Below, piece by piece: positions 1 to 17,574 of a stretch of 64,000 bases of DNA (within the stretch, counting starts at the first letter, position 1; each line of letters begins with the position of its first letter). The position numbers and the translations under genes are program-made. The notes below the pieces were generated by a model. The model had not been told where the DNA came from. It ran no database searches and saw nothing but the letters and a program-made list of their open reading frames with translations. Source of the stretch: Dendrolimus kikuchii (lineage: Eukaryota > Arthropoda > Insecta > Lepidoptera > Lasiocampidae); contig CM034392.1 of NCBI GenBank assembly GCA_019925095.2, positions 22,665,887-22,729,886 of the forward strand. The letters run 5' to 3'.

Positions 1-639
1 TATTAATTCTTTCCGTCGTGACCATATTTGTCAACTATATGAGGCATTAATAAACTTCGGTGATCACAGACAACAACGATAAACTATTAAACCTTATTCC
101 CACATCATGTGAACTTCCTATCACTTATTAATTATATATTCCATTTGCATAATTGTATTTCTTCATATGTTTTTGTAATATCCGCTAATTTAATGAAAAT
201 ACTGGGCTTGTTGAGTTTTTTGATATCGATTATTCGAATCGAACAACGAACGAGACCATTTCATATCGATGACAAATCGATACACCATAATATGTTTACA
301 CCCATTTCCTATATCTTCCTGCATCACATGTTTAGGCTAGGTTAGATCAAACGCGATAAAACAAATCAATATCCGCTTCATTCACAAAATATGTATGTAG
401 TAGTTTAATTTATATGTTGAATAATGTTTAAAAGTTCAATCAACTCTTATTTAGATAGGATATCGATTACGGATAATATTAATTGATACCTTTATAAACA
501 TTTTAATCAGTCTACCTGTGAATTCCACACTACCTCACTACTTGTCCAGGTAGTATGGGGTGTGCATAAAAAATTTACACTTTGAAAGAAATGATTATAA
601 AGTTTACTTCAAAGAACGAAGATTTCACGTTTTAAACTT
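1..639. other. AT-rich non-coding stretch
   Basis: No coding potential, repeat boundary or RNA structure is recognised here. Given the HECT exons further right on the + strand, this may be intron of that gene, but no upstream exon is visible to prove it. Confidence 0.5.
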
Positions 640-1035
640 AATATTTTCTTAAGTTTTCGCGACTAATATCCTATATCCTATAAATATTATAAACGCGAAA
701 GTTTGTAAGAATGTATGTATGGATGTCTGTTTGTTACTCTTTTACGCGAATACCACTGAATGGATTTTGATGAAACTTTACAATGATATAGCTTACACAT
801 CAGAATAACACATAGACTGTAATTTATAAAGATATAGTATGAATTGTCCATAATATACCGATTTTCCATCACCACGCGGGTGAAACCGCAGGCGCAGCAG
901 GTACATAATAAAACTATATTTTAACGGTTTTAAGCACGGTAATTTATTTAGTACACTTAAAACTTTAACAATACTCATTGGCACTTGACATATTTGTCTT
1001 ACATCATCACAGCTAGTGAAAAATGGCTGAAGAAA
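640..1035 (+). repeat. Dispersed repeat (CTTAAGTTTTCGCGAC family), interrupted copy
   Basis: The block starting AATATTTTCTTAAGTTTTCG and continuing after 901 with ACATAATAAAACTA, TTTTAACGGTTTTAAG and CGGTAATTT recurs at 9919-9990 and 10634-10800. This copy is split by a Helitron-like insertion at 669-901. A short inverted piece of the same family (TTACCGCGCGTTAAAACG) lies at about 1064-1088. Confidence 0.65.
669..901 (+). mobile_element. Helitron-like non-autonomous element with a visible empty site
   Basis: The 233-bp insertion begins TCCTATATCC and ends CGCAGCAGG. Shortly before the end is a small hairpin (GCGG, 6-base loop, CCGC). The same host repeat at 9919-9990 reads straight through the join, so insertion was between A and T with no target duplication, as known for Helitrons. 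The 3' tip reads CAGG rather than the usual CTRR, so the class is probable, not certain. Confidence 0.6.
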
Positions 1036-1099
1036 CATCGTAATAAATAAAAATCAAATAAATTACCGCGCGTTAAAACGTAGTTTTAAGTTAAATATT

Positions 1100-1740
1100 T
1101 ATTCCGATTTTAAAAAATCCGGAATTATTTACACGGCCTATTAACAAAGTGGCAATAAAACACAGACGTAAAATAAATGTCGTTGTGTGTCACTTTTGAA
1201 TCAAAAGATTTAAACAAATAAACCACTTTGAAATTAAAATATTTCTCAAAGCTTTCATTATGATTGATGATAGATTAGCTTTTATGGGACGATCGAGACA
1301 GCGCCCTCTGGGTTATTTTTGGCCCGAGTTCGGCCGCTGCGCCCGCGCATTCACTCCGCGCTCAAGTGTCGTGTTACAACAAACACTAGATATTACGTTA
1401 CGAACAAACAGAGAATGCAGCTCTAATAGATTTTTTTTTGTGCACTCTTAAAAATCTTACTCGGATCGTATTACGGTCTTATTGATGTGTAACGTTTACA
1501 CATTTACGAGCTTTCAAGTAGAACGGAATCAAAATACCATTTAGATTAAGATCGTTATAGGTGTCGTGGAGTATTAGCTGTGTTGCCCTCCAGCGACCGC
1601 AATGAATGAAGAAATAATAAATTGTTGTTGGGTTTCGTTATTACCCAAGACGTAACACACGGGTTCATCACTGTAGACGATATATTCGAACCCGCCGTCT
1701 CTTGTATGTTGCGTGTAGTTGAAATTAGAGCTTTGAAAAG
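1100..1740. other. Non-coding, with a GC-rich patch
   Basis: AT-rich sequence except for a GC-rich patch at about 1290-1395. A 63-codon open frame crosses that patch, but it has no recognisable domain, splice context or second copy in the window. No gene is called. Confidence 0.45.
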
Positions 1741-1741
1741 T

Positions 1742-2161
1742 ATTCTAATATATAAAATTCTCGTGTCGCGGTGTTTGTTACTAAACTCCTCCGAAACGGC
1801 TGTACCGATTTGTATGAAATTTTGTGTGCATATCGGGTAGGTCTGAGAATCGGCCAACATCTATTTTTCATACCCCTAAATGATAAGGGTAAGACTTACT
1901 CATAAATTTTTATTTTTTTCTCAAAATTTCTTATTTATATTTTATTATGATTTAGCATTAAAAAATACATACAACCCTATTTTCATCCTTCTAACACCAA
2001 CCCCTATTTTTTAATAGCGATATAAGTACTTTAATAATTTACTCTGTTTGTTCAAGTTGATTCGAGTTTAGATTAACATTTGGTCCCCGTAGATGACGCT
2101 GTAATCGGGTTCTAGATGTTTATTTTTTAAAGGCACGACAACGTCTACGGGGTACAGCTAG
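1742..2161 (+). mobile_element. Helitron-like repeat ending CTAG
   Basis: The left part (ATATATAAAATTCTCGTGTC, later AACGGCTGTACCGATTTG) resembles a very common lepidopteran repeat. The right end is a GC-rich tail finishing CAGCTAG at 2161, followed by T, which fits the Helitron 3' rule (CTRR before T). The 5' edge is approximate. Confidence 0.45.
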
Positions 2162-2215
2162 TGCACATATATAAGGCTAATGTAAATGATATGGTAATGA
2201 TATGATAAGAAACAG

Positions 2216-2520
2216 TGTGATAAGAAAACGTATATACAAAGAGGATGTAGTGACAAGAGTTGAAAAAGGAATGTTAAGGTGGTTTGGGCATGTAGAGAGA
2301 ATGAATTAAAGCAGAATCACAAAACAAGTATATAGCAATGCGACTGGTAGATTCGTTGCCGGTAGACCGCGACGTATGTAATGTATTCTGATGAAAGGTG
2401 AGGTGAAAAGCACTTTAAATAAGCGTGTATGTGTGAAGAGATCTTTTTTTGTCATAATCGCAGCAGGTGGAGATCCATTGTATCTGCCTACCCCAATGGG
2501 AAATGGGCGTGTTAACATGT
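2216..2520 (+). pseudogene. LINE 3'-end fragment
   Basis: Translation gives LRWFGHVERM followed by a decayed AGRPRR segment, which is the usual C-terminal signature of several insect LINE reverse transcriptases. It carries stops and ends in an ATGT repeat tail at about 2516-2533. It is a 5'-truncated remnant with no function expected. Confidence 0.55.
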
Positions 2521-2642
2521 ATGTATGTATGTAAAATTTAGTTTAAATTTACTTAAAGCGCGTGAATCAGCTATTAGATCCGATTTACATTTGCATTAGT
2601 TAAGAAGCCAGTTCACTTGCGCAACTGGTGAGTAACGTTCGT

Positions 2643-2908
2643 ACAGATAAGTTCGCTTCGAGACGTTTTTGCGTTTTATAGTTGTACTGTCAGCATACAA
2701 ATAAATAAACTAATACTTTTTATATATTGTTATAGCCAGGTACTTAATATGAAACAAATAATATTAAAAGTTTTTAAAATAATAAATATTTATATTAAAC
2801 AATTTTTAATATTAAATTTCAAGGAAATTTAAATTTCAAATTTAGAAGTCCTGTAAGTATACAAATACTACTACAGACGCAAAAACGTCTCGAAGCTAAT
2901 TTATCCGT
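2643..2908. mobile_element. MITE-like element with about 31-bp inverted ends
   Basis: The left end (2643-2673) contains TTCGAGACGTTTTTGCG. The right end (2878-2908) carries the complement, CGCAAAAACGTCTCGAA. The ends match over about 31 bp with few mismatches and enclose AT-rich, non-coding DNA. Total length is 266 bp. The target duplication and superfamily are not resolved. Confidence 0.55.
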
Positions 2909-2909
2909 A

Positions 2910-3680
2910 ATTTTATTTATTGTTAAGATCTGTGGAATACAGTCTGTCGTAAATTATACTTTCAGTCTGTAATTTTCACAAACAAAAAAACGGTGCCAGC
3001 GCGAGTCAAGATCTATTCGACTGATAGATGTAATATATATTAAATCACTCACAGTCAAATCAAGATTGGTTCAATATTGAGCCTAGATGGTTTACAGACT
3101 ACCAAAACAGCCAAAAGTTACGTTTCCAGTTCGATTCGATTGCCAATTTGAGTTACAGACTCGGCGCCCTGTGAGCGAACTCTATTTAGGCAGTCACTTT
3201 ACTAATTCCAATGTTAATCAGGCATTAATCTATGTAGAAACTTCCATCCGAGCAAAACATAATAGTCGATTAAAACTAATAAAAACAGACATTACTCAGA
3301 AATATTAGCAACTAAGTGTTCCTTCAAATATGTCAATTGGAATATTAAATACAATTTAATAATATAATTACCGCCATTTAAATGTTTAATGCTAGCTTTA
3401 TGACGGATGTTGTATCTTTATTCCTATTTAAACCTGATCTTAACGAACAAAAGTTTAGGTCATATATAAATGTACAGGCACTTAGTTAGCTACTATACTG
3501 TAGGAAACAAGTTTAGTTTCCTTCTTATAATGTCACTTTGTATAAAATTAATACTATAATTATTGTTCATGACTAATACGTAAATATTGTATCTTAATTT
3601 ATGTACATGTACAATACCAGTTTTTGTTTATTTTGTATCGTGAAAATATTTTTAAATGGTCTTATTTCCTTTTTTTTTTA
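2910..3680. other. Non-coding, nothing recognised
   Basis: AT-rich sequence. A 73-codon + strand open frame at 3087-3308 was examined and has no recognisable domain, splice signal or copy elsewhere in the window. Confidence 0.45.
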
Positions 3681-3990
3681 TTGCATGAGTTTAGCAGACA
3701 GGCAGACTGCCCCCCACCTAATGGGAAGCGGTTACCATCGCCTATGGACATTTGTAACACCAAAGGTGCTGCCAATGTGCTGTCGCTCTCTAAAGGGAGA
3801 TTGGAACCTGACCACTAATGCCAGAACACAACTCAGGGTTGTTATGGTGGCATACTCTAGACCAGGGGTGGTCCAGCCATCCAGACGGGCAATACCCTAC
3901 CACCTGGCTGTGGGTTATTTTGTCGCCTCTTACGACAGGTCGTCGGGCCGCAGGAAATTGTATTCTTTCTCCGTTCCTGCACGGATAAAA
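3681..3990 (+). repeat. Dispersed repeat family G, copy 1
   Basis: A block of about 310 bp beginning near CAGACAGGCAGACTGCCC and ending CCTGCACGGATAAAA. Related copies are at 4366-4675 and 9150-9412 (+), and at 28038-28355 and 53608-53930 (-). It has no lasting reading frame and is probably a SINE or LINE-tail family. Confidence 0.7.
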
Positions 3991-4239
3991 TGATATACAA
4001 AAACTGAAAACAGCCTCTTATGATCTGGCATATTTATATATCAATCATGATGAATATAATACGAATATAATATTATGTATAATATTGTACTGGTTTCAGT
4101 GACTATTAAGGATACGAAATTGTTTCGTAATATCTGATAGTTTCAGTTACGGATATTACATTTTTTAGCAATTATAAAAGAAAAATACAAATTACCAGAT
4201 ACAAAAACTATTTAACATCTAGTGTGTCCGCTCACTCGA

Positions 4240-4356
4240 GCGTGCATGTCAAGAGTTATGAATGTCAAAGAAGCAAGTGAGGTGTGTAAGAATAAGCCTG
4301 AATGGCGCTCTATTGTTCGTGCCTACCCCGCAAGGGAACTGGCATGAAGTTATGTA
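4240..4356 (+). repeat. LINE-tail repeat (AYPARELA family), copy 1
   Basis: Shared with 18790-18930, 27673-27770 and 53931-54213. The conserved core translates as a LINE C-terminus ending AYPARELA and is followed by a TTATGTAT tail. Here it abuts a family G repeat. Confidence 0.6.
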
Positions 4357-4365
4357 TATTATTTT

Positions 4366-4675
4366 TTTAATTGCAGGAGATCAGCAGACAGGCAGACGGC
4401 CCACTTGATGGAAAGCGGTTACCATCGCCTATGGACATTTGCAACACCAAGTTGCTGCAAATGCGCTGCTGCTCTCTTAAGGGAGACTGGAACCTGGTCA
4501 CTAATGCCGGAACACAACTCAAGGTTGTTATGGCGACATACTTTAGACCAGGGGTGGTAGCCATCCAGTCGGGCAAATGTCCTACCACCTGGCTGTGGGT
4601 TGTTAAGTCGCCTCTTACGACAGGCCGCCCGGCCGCAGGAAATTGTATTCTTTCTCCGTTCCTGCACGGATAAAA
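4366..4675 (+). repeat. Dispersed repeat family G, copy 2
   Basis: Same family and orientation as 3681-3990, starting at GCAGACAGGCAGACGGCC and ending CACGGATAAAA. It lies directly downstream of a LINE-tail repeat; the two are also neighbours at 53608-54213, where family G is inverted. Confidence 0.7.
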
Positions 4676-4926
4676 GATGTATATATGTATGTGTCCGCTC
4701 AAAACCTATCATAACGTGTCGTATTTAACGTTCAGATTTCTGTAATAGTAATAATAAATAAGAGTTCACGCCTATCCGAAACTTAGATACTGTTATGTTT
4801 TTGGATATTTTTTGATTTCGATTATCCGATAGCATCGAGCTCCATAACATCCATGATAGCAAGGATTAGAAATGCAGGCATTGCATTTTTCTTTTAGGAT
4901 AGCCTATGAGTCTGTGCCGTTTTCAG

Positions 4927-10492
<5,566 letters not shown>

Positions 10493-10633
10493 TTTCAAAT
10501 GTTACTCAACGCGCTGGAGCGTTGTTTCAATTTGGAATAGTTTTGGTATTCCCCGTTCACGACGCCTTGACGCGCAGGGTTACCAAGTTTAAAAAAATAT
10601 TAAACAGAGATTATTACAAAATGTAACTTATTT

Positions 10634-10800
10634 AATATTTTCTTAAGTTTTCGCGACTAGTATTCCTAATAAAATTACGTTTTAACGGTTTTAGGCGCGG
10701 TGATTTATTTGATTTATATTATTCCGACGTTTCGGCCAACTTTCGGTAGCCGTGACCAAGGAAAACAAAGATGTCAAGTGTCAATGAGTATTGTTAGAGT
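10634..10800 (+). repeat. CTTAAGTTTTCGCGAC repeat, longest copy
   Basis: It contains the shared core plus a 3' extension including CCGACGTTTCGGCCAAC. It lies just downstream of the HECW stop and supplies AATAAA at 10668-10673, so it may form part of the gene's 3' UTR and polyadenylation site. Confidence 0.6.
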
Positions 10801-10849
10801 TTTATTTAGCATACCGCCAACTTGTTCATTTTAATTATTATGGGAGCCG

Positions 10850-13800
10850 AATCTAATTGACCGCTTCGCAACATGTTGTAGCTTGAAGGGGAAGACGCGG
10901 CGCAAGAAACTCTTCTTCTTCCTCTATTTCTGAAGAATTATTGTTAATTTTTGTTGGAATTTTTTAGTAATTACGCAATTTTCGGTGTTAATACTTTTTA
11001 TTATTGGTAACCCTGCACATTGAGTTATCGTGAAAGGGGAGAATAAAGAAAAAGTTTACTATCGAACCATTGACATATATTATTACCACAATACTAATAG
11101 GGGTGTGGACAATCAAATCAACTGAAATACTTCTTATAAACTTACAAAACGTTGCTGCCTCGTAAATTATGTAGGAACATACCTACTTATGACATTATAA
11201 GAAAATACAAGTGAAAGAAGTCTAATTGTGCATTTATTATTGTTTGAAAAGTAATTAATATTATTTCTATCATGATCTTTTAAAAGTTAAATGATAAGAT
11301 GTTATTTTAGTGGCTTTTCTTTTATATGTAAATAATGACAAGATTTATTATAACATGTGTCCGCATCCCTATTACTGCATATAAATGACAAGCATATTTA
11401 TGTATCAATTTGAAGCGCCACTTGCAACAATCTCTGGAACTACACCTCGTTCACGATTTGTTTCCCGTGCAGGGTTTTTTTTTCTCTATAGGTGAAGTGA
11501 AAAAACACCTAAAATCATTACAAACACTTGAAACCTACCCTAAAAACAAAGAACTATTAACGTTTTGTTGTTTATTTATTTATAAGCTATTTAATTATAT
11601 GAATAATTGAATTTTTTGGTACTTGGTAGCCGTGTCATTGTGAATGGGTATAGTTCCCAACACCAATGTTGGGCGGTCGGGGAAACCGTAATGATCGCTT
11701 TGCGCAAACATCGTAACCAATGTAATGAGATTTGTCGACATATCGACAATATATGTGTTGTAAGGGACATTACTTTATACTTCAAAAAATTACCAAAATT
11801 TCACTGTTCATAGAAAAAAGTGACCGCTCAAGAATTGTGTCACGGAGTATATTATGTTATTACTAACAAAAGTAGCTTTTTCATTCACCGTGACTTTTGC
11901 ACTGAGCGCCTTAACCATCAGAGCCAGTCAGACGGACACAATAATCAAATTTTCAGCAGCCTAACTAATTGGTATTATTATAGTAGCAAAATGTACAGGA
12001 CTGAAAATGGATTATTGTAATTGATAGATAAATTTTGATTTTTCATAATTTACGTCAACTAGATGATGTTTGTGGTCTGTAAATTCATGACTTTATAAAA
12101 GGGTTTTGTACTACAAAAATGTAGTGTCTACACAGCTACAGTAGATACAGTAATTTCAATGTATCCTAAGTTTACATACTAGTACTTCAAGAATAATGCA
12201 ATGTTTTCAATATGCATAAGTATGAAAAAATATTGTATACAAAAAAGTATTATTACTGACCAGAAATGCCATTTAGCTGAAGTAATAGACATAACTCGGA
12301 CTGGGCATATAATAGAATAATCATAGCAAGAAGTGTCAGTGGGAAGTTTGCAATAGTTTATTCTTCTTAACACAATAATCAACACTATGGAAAAAAAATA
12401 CTAGCAATAATAATGTTTTTTAATATGTTGCCTTCAATGTTAGTTTCACTTTGCTCACTACCTTGTCACTAAGATCAATCCATCATAATTGAACCATATT
12501 TCAGTCTGTATATGAATTTGAAAAAACCTTGTATATCCCATGAAAGGATTGGGGCTATAGAATAATGACCTAGTAATGTAAGAACTTTTTAAAATTGGCT
12601 AGTTGATACATTTCACAATCAATTGTGAGCAATTGTTTCATATAAAAGTATTAAAATACCATGTTTTACCATTATACTTTTTTCAAATATTATAATTGCA
12701 ATTATTTTATGTTTAAACAATAATTAATATGCAATTTGACATATAAAATAAATTACTTCATAACCTGCTACACTCATACAAAATCTAGGTGCCTGTGCTT
12801 TTTGAACATGATAAAAAGTATCACTGTTGATTCAAATATTCAACTACTTTATTACATTTTTCCACATGGCTAGTTTTATTTCTAGTATTTTTCTTCCATA
12901 TTACAGTGCATTATTGTTTTTCGACTGACATTCATCTTTCCCGGATACTGAAAGAATTGTTATATAAACTGCTAAGCTTCATCAGATGGAAAGAAACATA
13001 CATAGAGTGGAGCCTGCTTGACATAGGAGTTATCAAAACCAAATAAGAAATCTCTGAAGAATTGATTAATAACTGTTTTAATGCTCATATTGCATTTGAA
13101 GTTATTAAATGTTAAAAAAAATTTCATTCAAAAACTTACATCTTAGTGAATTGGAGACAGCTTAATAAGTATGGATGATTCTGGATGGAACACCACATGT
13201 CTGGAAAAATCTGGATATATAACCCTAGGTGACCCTAGCTTTAAATCTACATGGATGGTGAGATCGAGATTGCGATAAAGATTATCAAGGAAGTTCGATG
13301 GCCGTGGCTTCGCCGCCGCAATCGGTGCATCTGCATCCACTGTAAATAACTGTGACTAATTCCAATCACATGTCAATGTAAATAATAGTCAATTGATAGT
13401 ATATATACTTTGAAAACAAAGATAGTTTTACTCAAGCGTTCATTATTATTTGTAGATGTGCCTAGATTTGTTATAACTAATGGCCACTTATCCTACGAGG
13501 TTTAGGTTTGTACTTTATTTACGCTTTTATTGTAAGTGAATGTATACTGTGGCTGTGAAACGGGACTTGAGTCCTGTGTTTAGATATTACGCTTTTACGT
13601 CACTAATTTATATATAGTATTGTAACCTGTAGATGACTTTTTACAAATAAAGAAACTAAAGTATTGAAATCAATATGAAATTTCCGTAAGTGAAGTTTTA
13701 AGTATAGCTGCTGATTTATTTATTTTTTATTAACAGCCCTAGTCAGCCATGTTTGATTTCATTTGAAACCAACCCTTCAGTAATGCTGTTTATATTGTAT

Positions 13801-15000
13801 CCTGCAAAACACTAATTTTTAGAATAATATTGTATGAATGAAGTTTGAATAGGTCGAGATAAAAATCTCGTTTGATTAAAAGATGTTCCTTATGTTATTG
13901 TTTTGGTGTTAATTATAAATCATAATACTGTTCAACACACAGTTCATAGAACAAAATGTCTAGTATTATCAAATTGTACATAGGTTATTTATTGTGCTTC
14001 TGTTCTACACTCATGTATAATAATGTTTATTTTGTAAGTAATAAATCTATTGTTGGATATTTAACTACTTGTGTATTTTTGTTTCATTATCTGTAAATTT
14101 TAAGCAAATTGTTTTGTGTGAGTGATAAACTGTCTCAATATACAACATTACTTACAATCATCTGTTTTATTCAATGCCCAATCTATATATATACTTCCCA
14201 TGTGAATGTGGTTTACCACAAATTAATGTTGATACCTTATCAAACCACAAACTAGGTCAATCTCATAAATGAATATAAAAATGATGTATTGTGAATGGCA
14301 AGTAATAAAGCCTAAGAATGTGCAATGCACCCATGCCTTGTTAGGTCAAGGGAGGGAAGCAGCTGAGGACTACAGAGGACAACATTGACTCACGAAAATA
14401 ATGGAGATATATCACACATACAAAATGTTTATTTTTCAAGAAGTTTGTGTAACAACAAAAATCAACCTTGTTATTTTTAAAACCTTATCTTTTAACATAT
14501 AACTATTTACAGTGTCTAAAGTCTGTATTCTTAAATACGAACTCATGATATAAAATGCAACAAGGGTTATTTATTCTTCACAAATATACTATTCTAAGTT
14601 GTGACGGAGTTAATTTATTATAATTTGTCACTATCTCAAATTAAAATTCTTATTCAAACTCACCAATATGAAAAAGAAGCTGATGTGATTATAACATGAT
14701 AAAAAGCTACTGTTATGATAGAATTCCTATGCAACCATATTGTAGCAGCTCATTCCAAACTAAAATATTTATATATATTAGGACATTCTCCCCTCCACTA
14801 GAGCCTGCACAATGCATGAGCACATTTGCATCTTCAAAACAACTGGTTCCCCAAAGAGTATCGTATGCAAAGTTAGTAATGGTCAATGCCAGACTGACCA
14901 TCCATGTACATTAGTAATATAATACACACTCATGTAAATATTTTTGTATATTTACTTCAAAAATAACAGTACATACATTGTTTAATTTTAACTATCGTAC
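10850..15000. other. About 4 kb AT-rich intergenic DNA without a recognised gene
   Basis: No protein domain, RNA gene or defined transposon is recognised between HECW and vig. The strongest coding-like patch is on the minus strand at 13143-13340: a 65-codon frame after a possible acceptor (TTATTTACAG) with a GC-rich first 100 bases. It has no recognisable domain and could be an isolated exon or chance. The right end (about 14400-15036) probably holds the vig 3' UTR, and TTTATT (minus-strand AATAAA) occurs at 14570. Confidence 0.5.
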
Positions 15001-15036
15001 TTTCAAAAGGGAGAAGAGCAAATGCTCACTGTGAGT

Positions 15037-16209
15037 CTAGCCGAGAGAGGGGAAATCCTTGCTGTCGTCCACCTTGGGAGGTGCGACCTGCTGTCGCGGC
15101 GCTGGGCGCTCCTCCGGCACAGCCTCTTCCCGTGGAGGGCCAGCCCGCGCGCCTCTACCACGGCCGCGCCCGCGCCCGCGGCCCAGGGTGCCGCCACGAC
15201 GTGCGCCGTCACTGAACGTAAACTCGATGCCGAGTACGCGCTTCTGGCGGCCCACACGCTGCGGGTAATCCGCCAAGTCATACTCCTCGTCGCTATCCTC
15301 GTCCTCACCGCGTTCTCCCTCCTTCTTGCGTTCAAGCATCACAAGGTTTTTCCATTGGCTTAGGTCTTCACCTTCGCCGGCCTTACGCAGATTGTATTGG
15401 GGTTGCGTGCGCTGTGCGTTCCTCAGAGCTTTGTATTCGTCGAGTGTTAGCTCACGAGGCTCTTCTTCCTGCGGCGCGGCGCGTTCAGGCTCCGGCTGCT
15501 GACCGTCACCAGCGCCGGTGCCAACTGCTTCTGGCGCCTTCTCTTCAACTGCTTCTCCCTCAGAACCCGTCTTGTTCAACTCGTCGATCTCATCTTTGAG
15601 AGTGCCCCAGTTGTGGGGTCCGCCGCCCTCGCGTTTGTCTACCGGTTTAACGCCGGTCTTGTCTGAGCCAGATCTCCGGTCGAATTCACGTTTACCTCTG
15701 TTGTCGTAGCCTGGCCGCGGCCCGCGCGGTCCATCGCGAGGCTCGCGCGGCGGCCTCGGCCCGCGGCGCTCACCACCCTCGGGGTTGTCGCTAAAGTTTC
15801 GCCGCTCAAAATTAGGCTTGCGGTCTCCGAACTCGCGCCTTGGAGGCCGCGCGCCGCCCTCCTTATTTTCTACGGCACCGTTTTGCGGCCGTTCGTCGCG
15901 GCGGCGCGGTGGTGGACGTTCCGCATTGCGCTCATTTGGTCGTGCAGGTCCTTTAGCCTTTTGTTGTTCACTGCTCTTGTTCTCTTGTGACTTAACATTT
16001 TGAGTCTCCTTGATTCCCTTCCTGGCGGGAGCTATGCCGCTCTTCGGCTTAGTCTCAGGCTTGCCTTTATTTTCTTTTTCGGCTTCTTTGGTCTTCTTTT
16101 TAAGCTCCTTCGCCTGCTCTCGCGCTTTTAACGCATCAAGAGGATCGGACTCGTCGTCCAAGAAAAGAGCGTACCTGTTCACAACTCCCACACCGTAGGA
16201 ATTCTCCAT
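15037..16209 (-). CDS. SERBP1/HABP4-family mRNA- and ribosome-binding protein (vig)
   Basis: A 390-codon uninterrupted frame starts in a strong Kozak context (CACCATGG). Family features in order: DDESDPLDALKAREQAKE at 18-35 (the conserved N-terminal block), a long Lys/Arg/Glu/Pro-rich disordered stretch, the HABP4/PAI-RBP1 core KREFDRRSGSDKTGVKPVDK at 173-192 followed by GGGPHNWG, acidic segments at 237-251 and 300-312, an RG-rich tract at 339-354, and a C-terminal DDSKDFPSLG. Known members bind mRNA and idle 80S ribosomes, and Drosophila vig is linked to RISC. These activities are inferred by family. The absence of introns is notable: the gene may be naturally intronless or a functional retrocopy. 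Its 5' 360 bp of coding sequence and its upstream flank are duplicated at 43297-44015. Confidence 0.9.
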   Translation of the reverse strand: MENSYGVGVVNRYALFLDDESDPLDALKAREQAKELKKKTKEAEKENKGKPETKPKSGIAPARKGIKETQNVKSQENKSSEQQKAKGPARPNERNAERPPPRRRDERPQNGAVENKEGGARPPRREFGDRKPNFERRNFSDNPEGGERRGPRPPREPRDGPRGPRPGYDNRGKREFDRRSGSDKTGVKPVDKREGGGPHNWGTLKDEIDELNKTGSEGEAVEEKAPEAVGTGAGDGQQPEPERAAPQEEEPRELTLDEYKALRNAQRTQPQYNLRKAGEGEDLSQWKNLVMLERKKEGERGEDEDSDEEYDLADYPQRVGRQKRVLGIEFTFSDGARRGGTLGRGRGRGRGRGARAGPPREEAVPEERPAPRQQVAPPKVDDSKDFPSLG

Positions 16210-16576
16210 GGTGATCCTCTTGATGATTTAATCACACAAAAACTTGATGTTATTGGATTATTTTCACGCACTTCAATAAGGCGACATTTTGTCGTATTTT
16301 ATTGATTTCATTTAATATGGCGGACCACACAAATACGCCATATGACAAAAGGAATAGAGAAAGATTGAAAATGGCGGAATATTTCAATCAATCACTTTTT
16401 ATTGTCTATGGTTTGAATGAAAACATTAAAAATTCACATAAGATGATATTCACATTACTAAAACTATACGACTTGGCTCTATGTGCAGGCAGTCTCGTGC
16501 ATGTGATTGACCAGTCGCGCTAAAGTATTATATTATATTCAAACTAATTATAAAACTATTAATAATAATTGTAAAT
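16210..16576 (-). promoter_or_regulatory. vig 5' flank, conserved in the duplicate
   Basis: The sequence upstream of the vig ATG (on the minus strand) is retained almost base for base at 43650-44015. It should contain the 5' UTR and promoter. No TATA box is convincing; an element such as TCAAGAGGATCACC immediately precedes the start codon. Confidence 0.45.
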
Positions 16577-17231
16577 ACCTACTATAAAAAGTACTAAATA
16601 AATATTGTACACTTTACAACTGTGTTAATGTGCACGAGTACATTGCGGTTTTAAAGAATGACAGTTTTAAGGTAGAAACATAATCTAACACGCCACCAGA
16701 CGGGACGTTTTGTCACATGACGATGCTTGCCGTGCATGTACACTAACAACACAGGACGTAACGTCACCATAGCAATTTCTGAACGTAGACCGGTAGAATG
16801 TTGCTTCACAATGTCAATTAATTGTTCATCTGTAAGTTTTTGTAAAAAAAAAACTGAAAGATACACGTTCCACGAAGATTTTCGCACCATTGACGCGAGG
16901 TATCGAACAATCTCCTAAAAACACTTTGTGTGACACGTCAGATGACGTTTTTACCCCCACTATCATCAACATTTAACTAGAGCAATGGGTTCACGTCACG
17001 TGTGAGAGCTTCGCGTCGCATTGGGTGTCGATAACGTGTTTCTGATCATAGAAAAAAGTACATTTTGATTTGACTATACAGTGTTAGGCAAATCCCTCAA
17101 TGTAGTACACACGAGTCTCTTATTAATGTATCGTATCGCCTGTTATTAATATGCTTGAAGCTTAACTGTTATATATCGCGTACACGTTGGACCAACGAAT
17201 GGGGACAATGAAGCTAACGTTTGTTGGCTTA
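16577..17231. other. Segment present only in copy A
   Basis: These 655 bp lie between two duplicated blocks but are missing from copy B, where an LTR and an R1-clade LINE sit instead. The minus strand has a short open frame (TDEQLIDIVKQHS) after an ACTTACAG acceptor-like site at about 16832. I do not recognise it. Confidence 0.5.
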
Positions 17232-17574
17232 ATGTACACAAGCCAATAAGTAAATCAAATAATACTTTATTTTTATCAATTGGATGATGTTTGCAGTCGA
17301 ACAGCCCAGTTAATCGGTACATACAAGTAATTTTGTGTTTTTTATACTGTAAATTAACTGTAATATAATGACAATAACTCGGTCCTAAACATAATTCATT
17401 GGATTATTAGCATTGTTTACATTTTATTTGATTTTAGGATTTTATACTCTGAGTTTGATACTTTTATATTATATTGTAATTATTTAGGTATGAAATATGC
17501 CATATGTTATTCAACATTATTTTATTGGTTTCAGGTATTCTCTAAGCAATTTTCGGCCCATTTGAAACGAAGGT

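Noticed and set aside
1260..1451. 63-codon frame over a GC-rich patch
   Set aside because: No family resemblance, splice context or duplicate; more likely part of an old repeat.
1..4926. Further upstream HECW exons
   Set aside because: The residues preceding FRFSGRVLG (an HEWFR-type sequence followed by a donor) were looked for and not found, so earlier exons are outside the window or unrecognised.
13143..13340. Minus-strand exon candidate MDADAPIAAAKPRPSNFLD
   Set aside because: It has an acceptor-like TTTACAG and is GC-rich at first, but no recognisable domain and no donor or partner exon that I can confirm.
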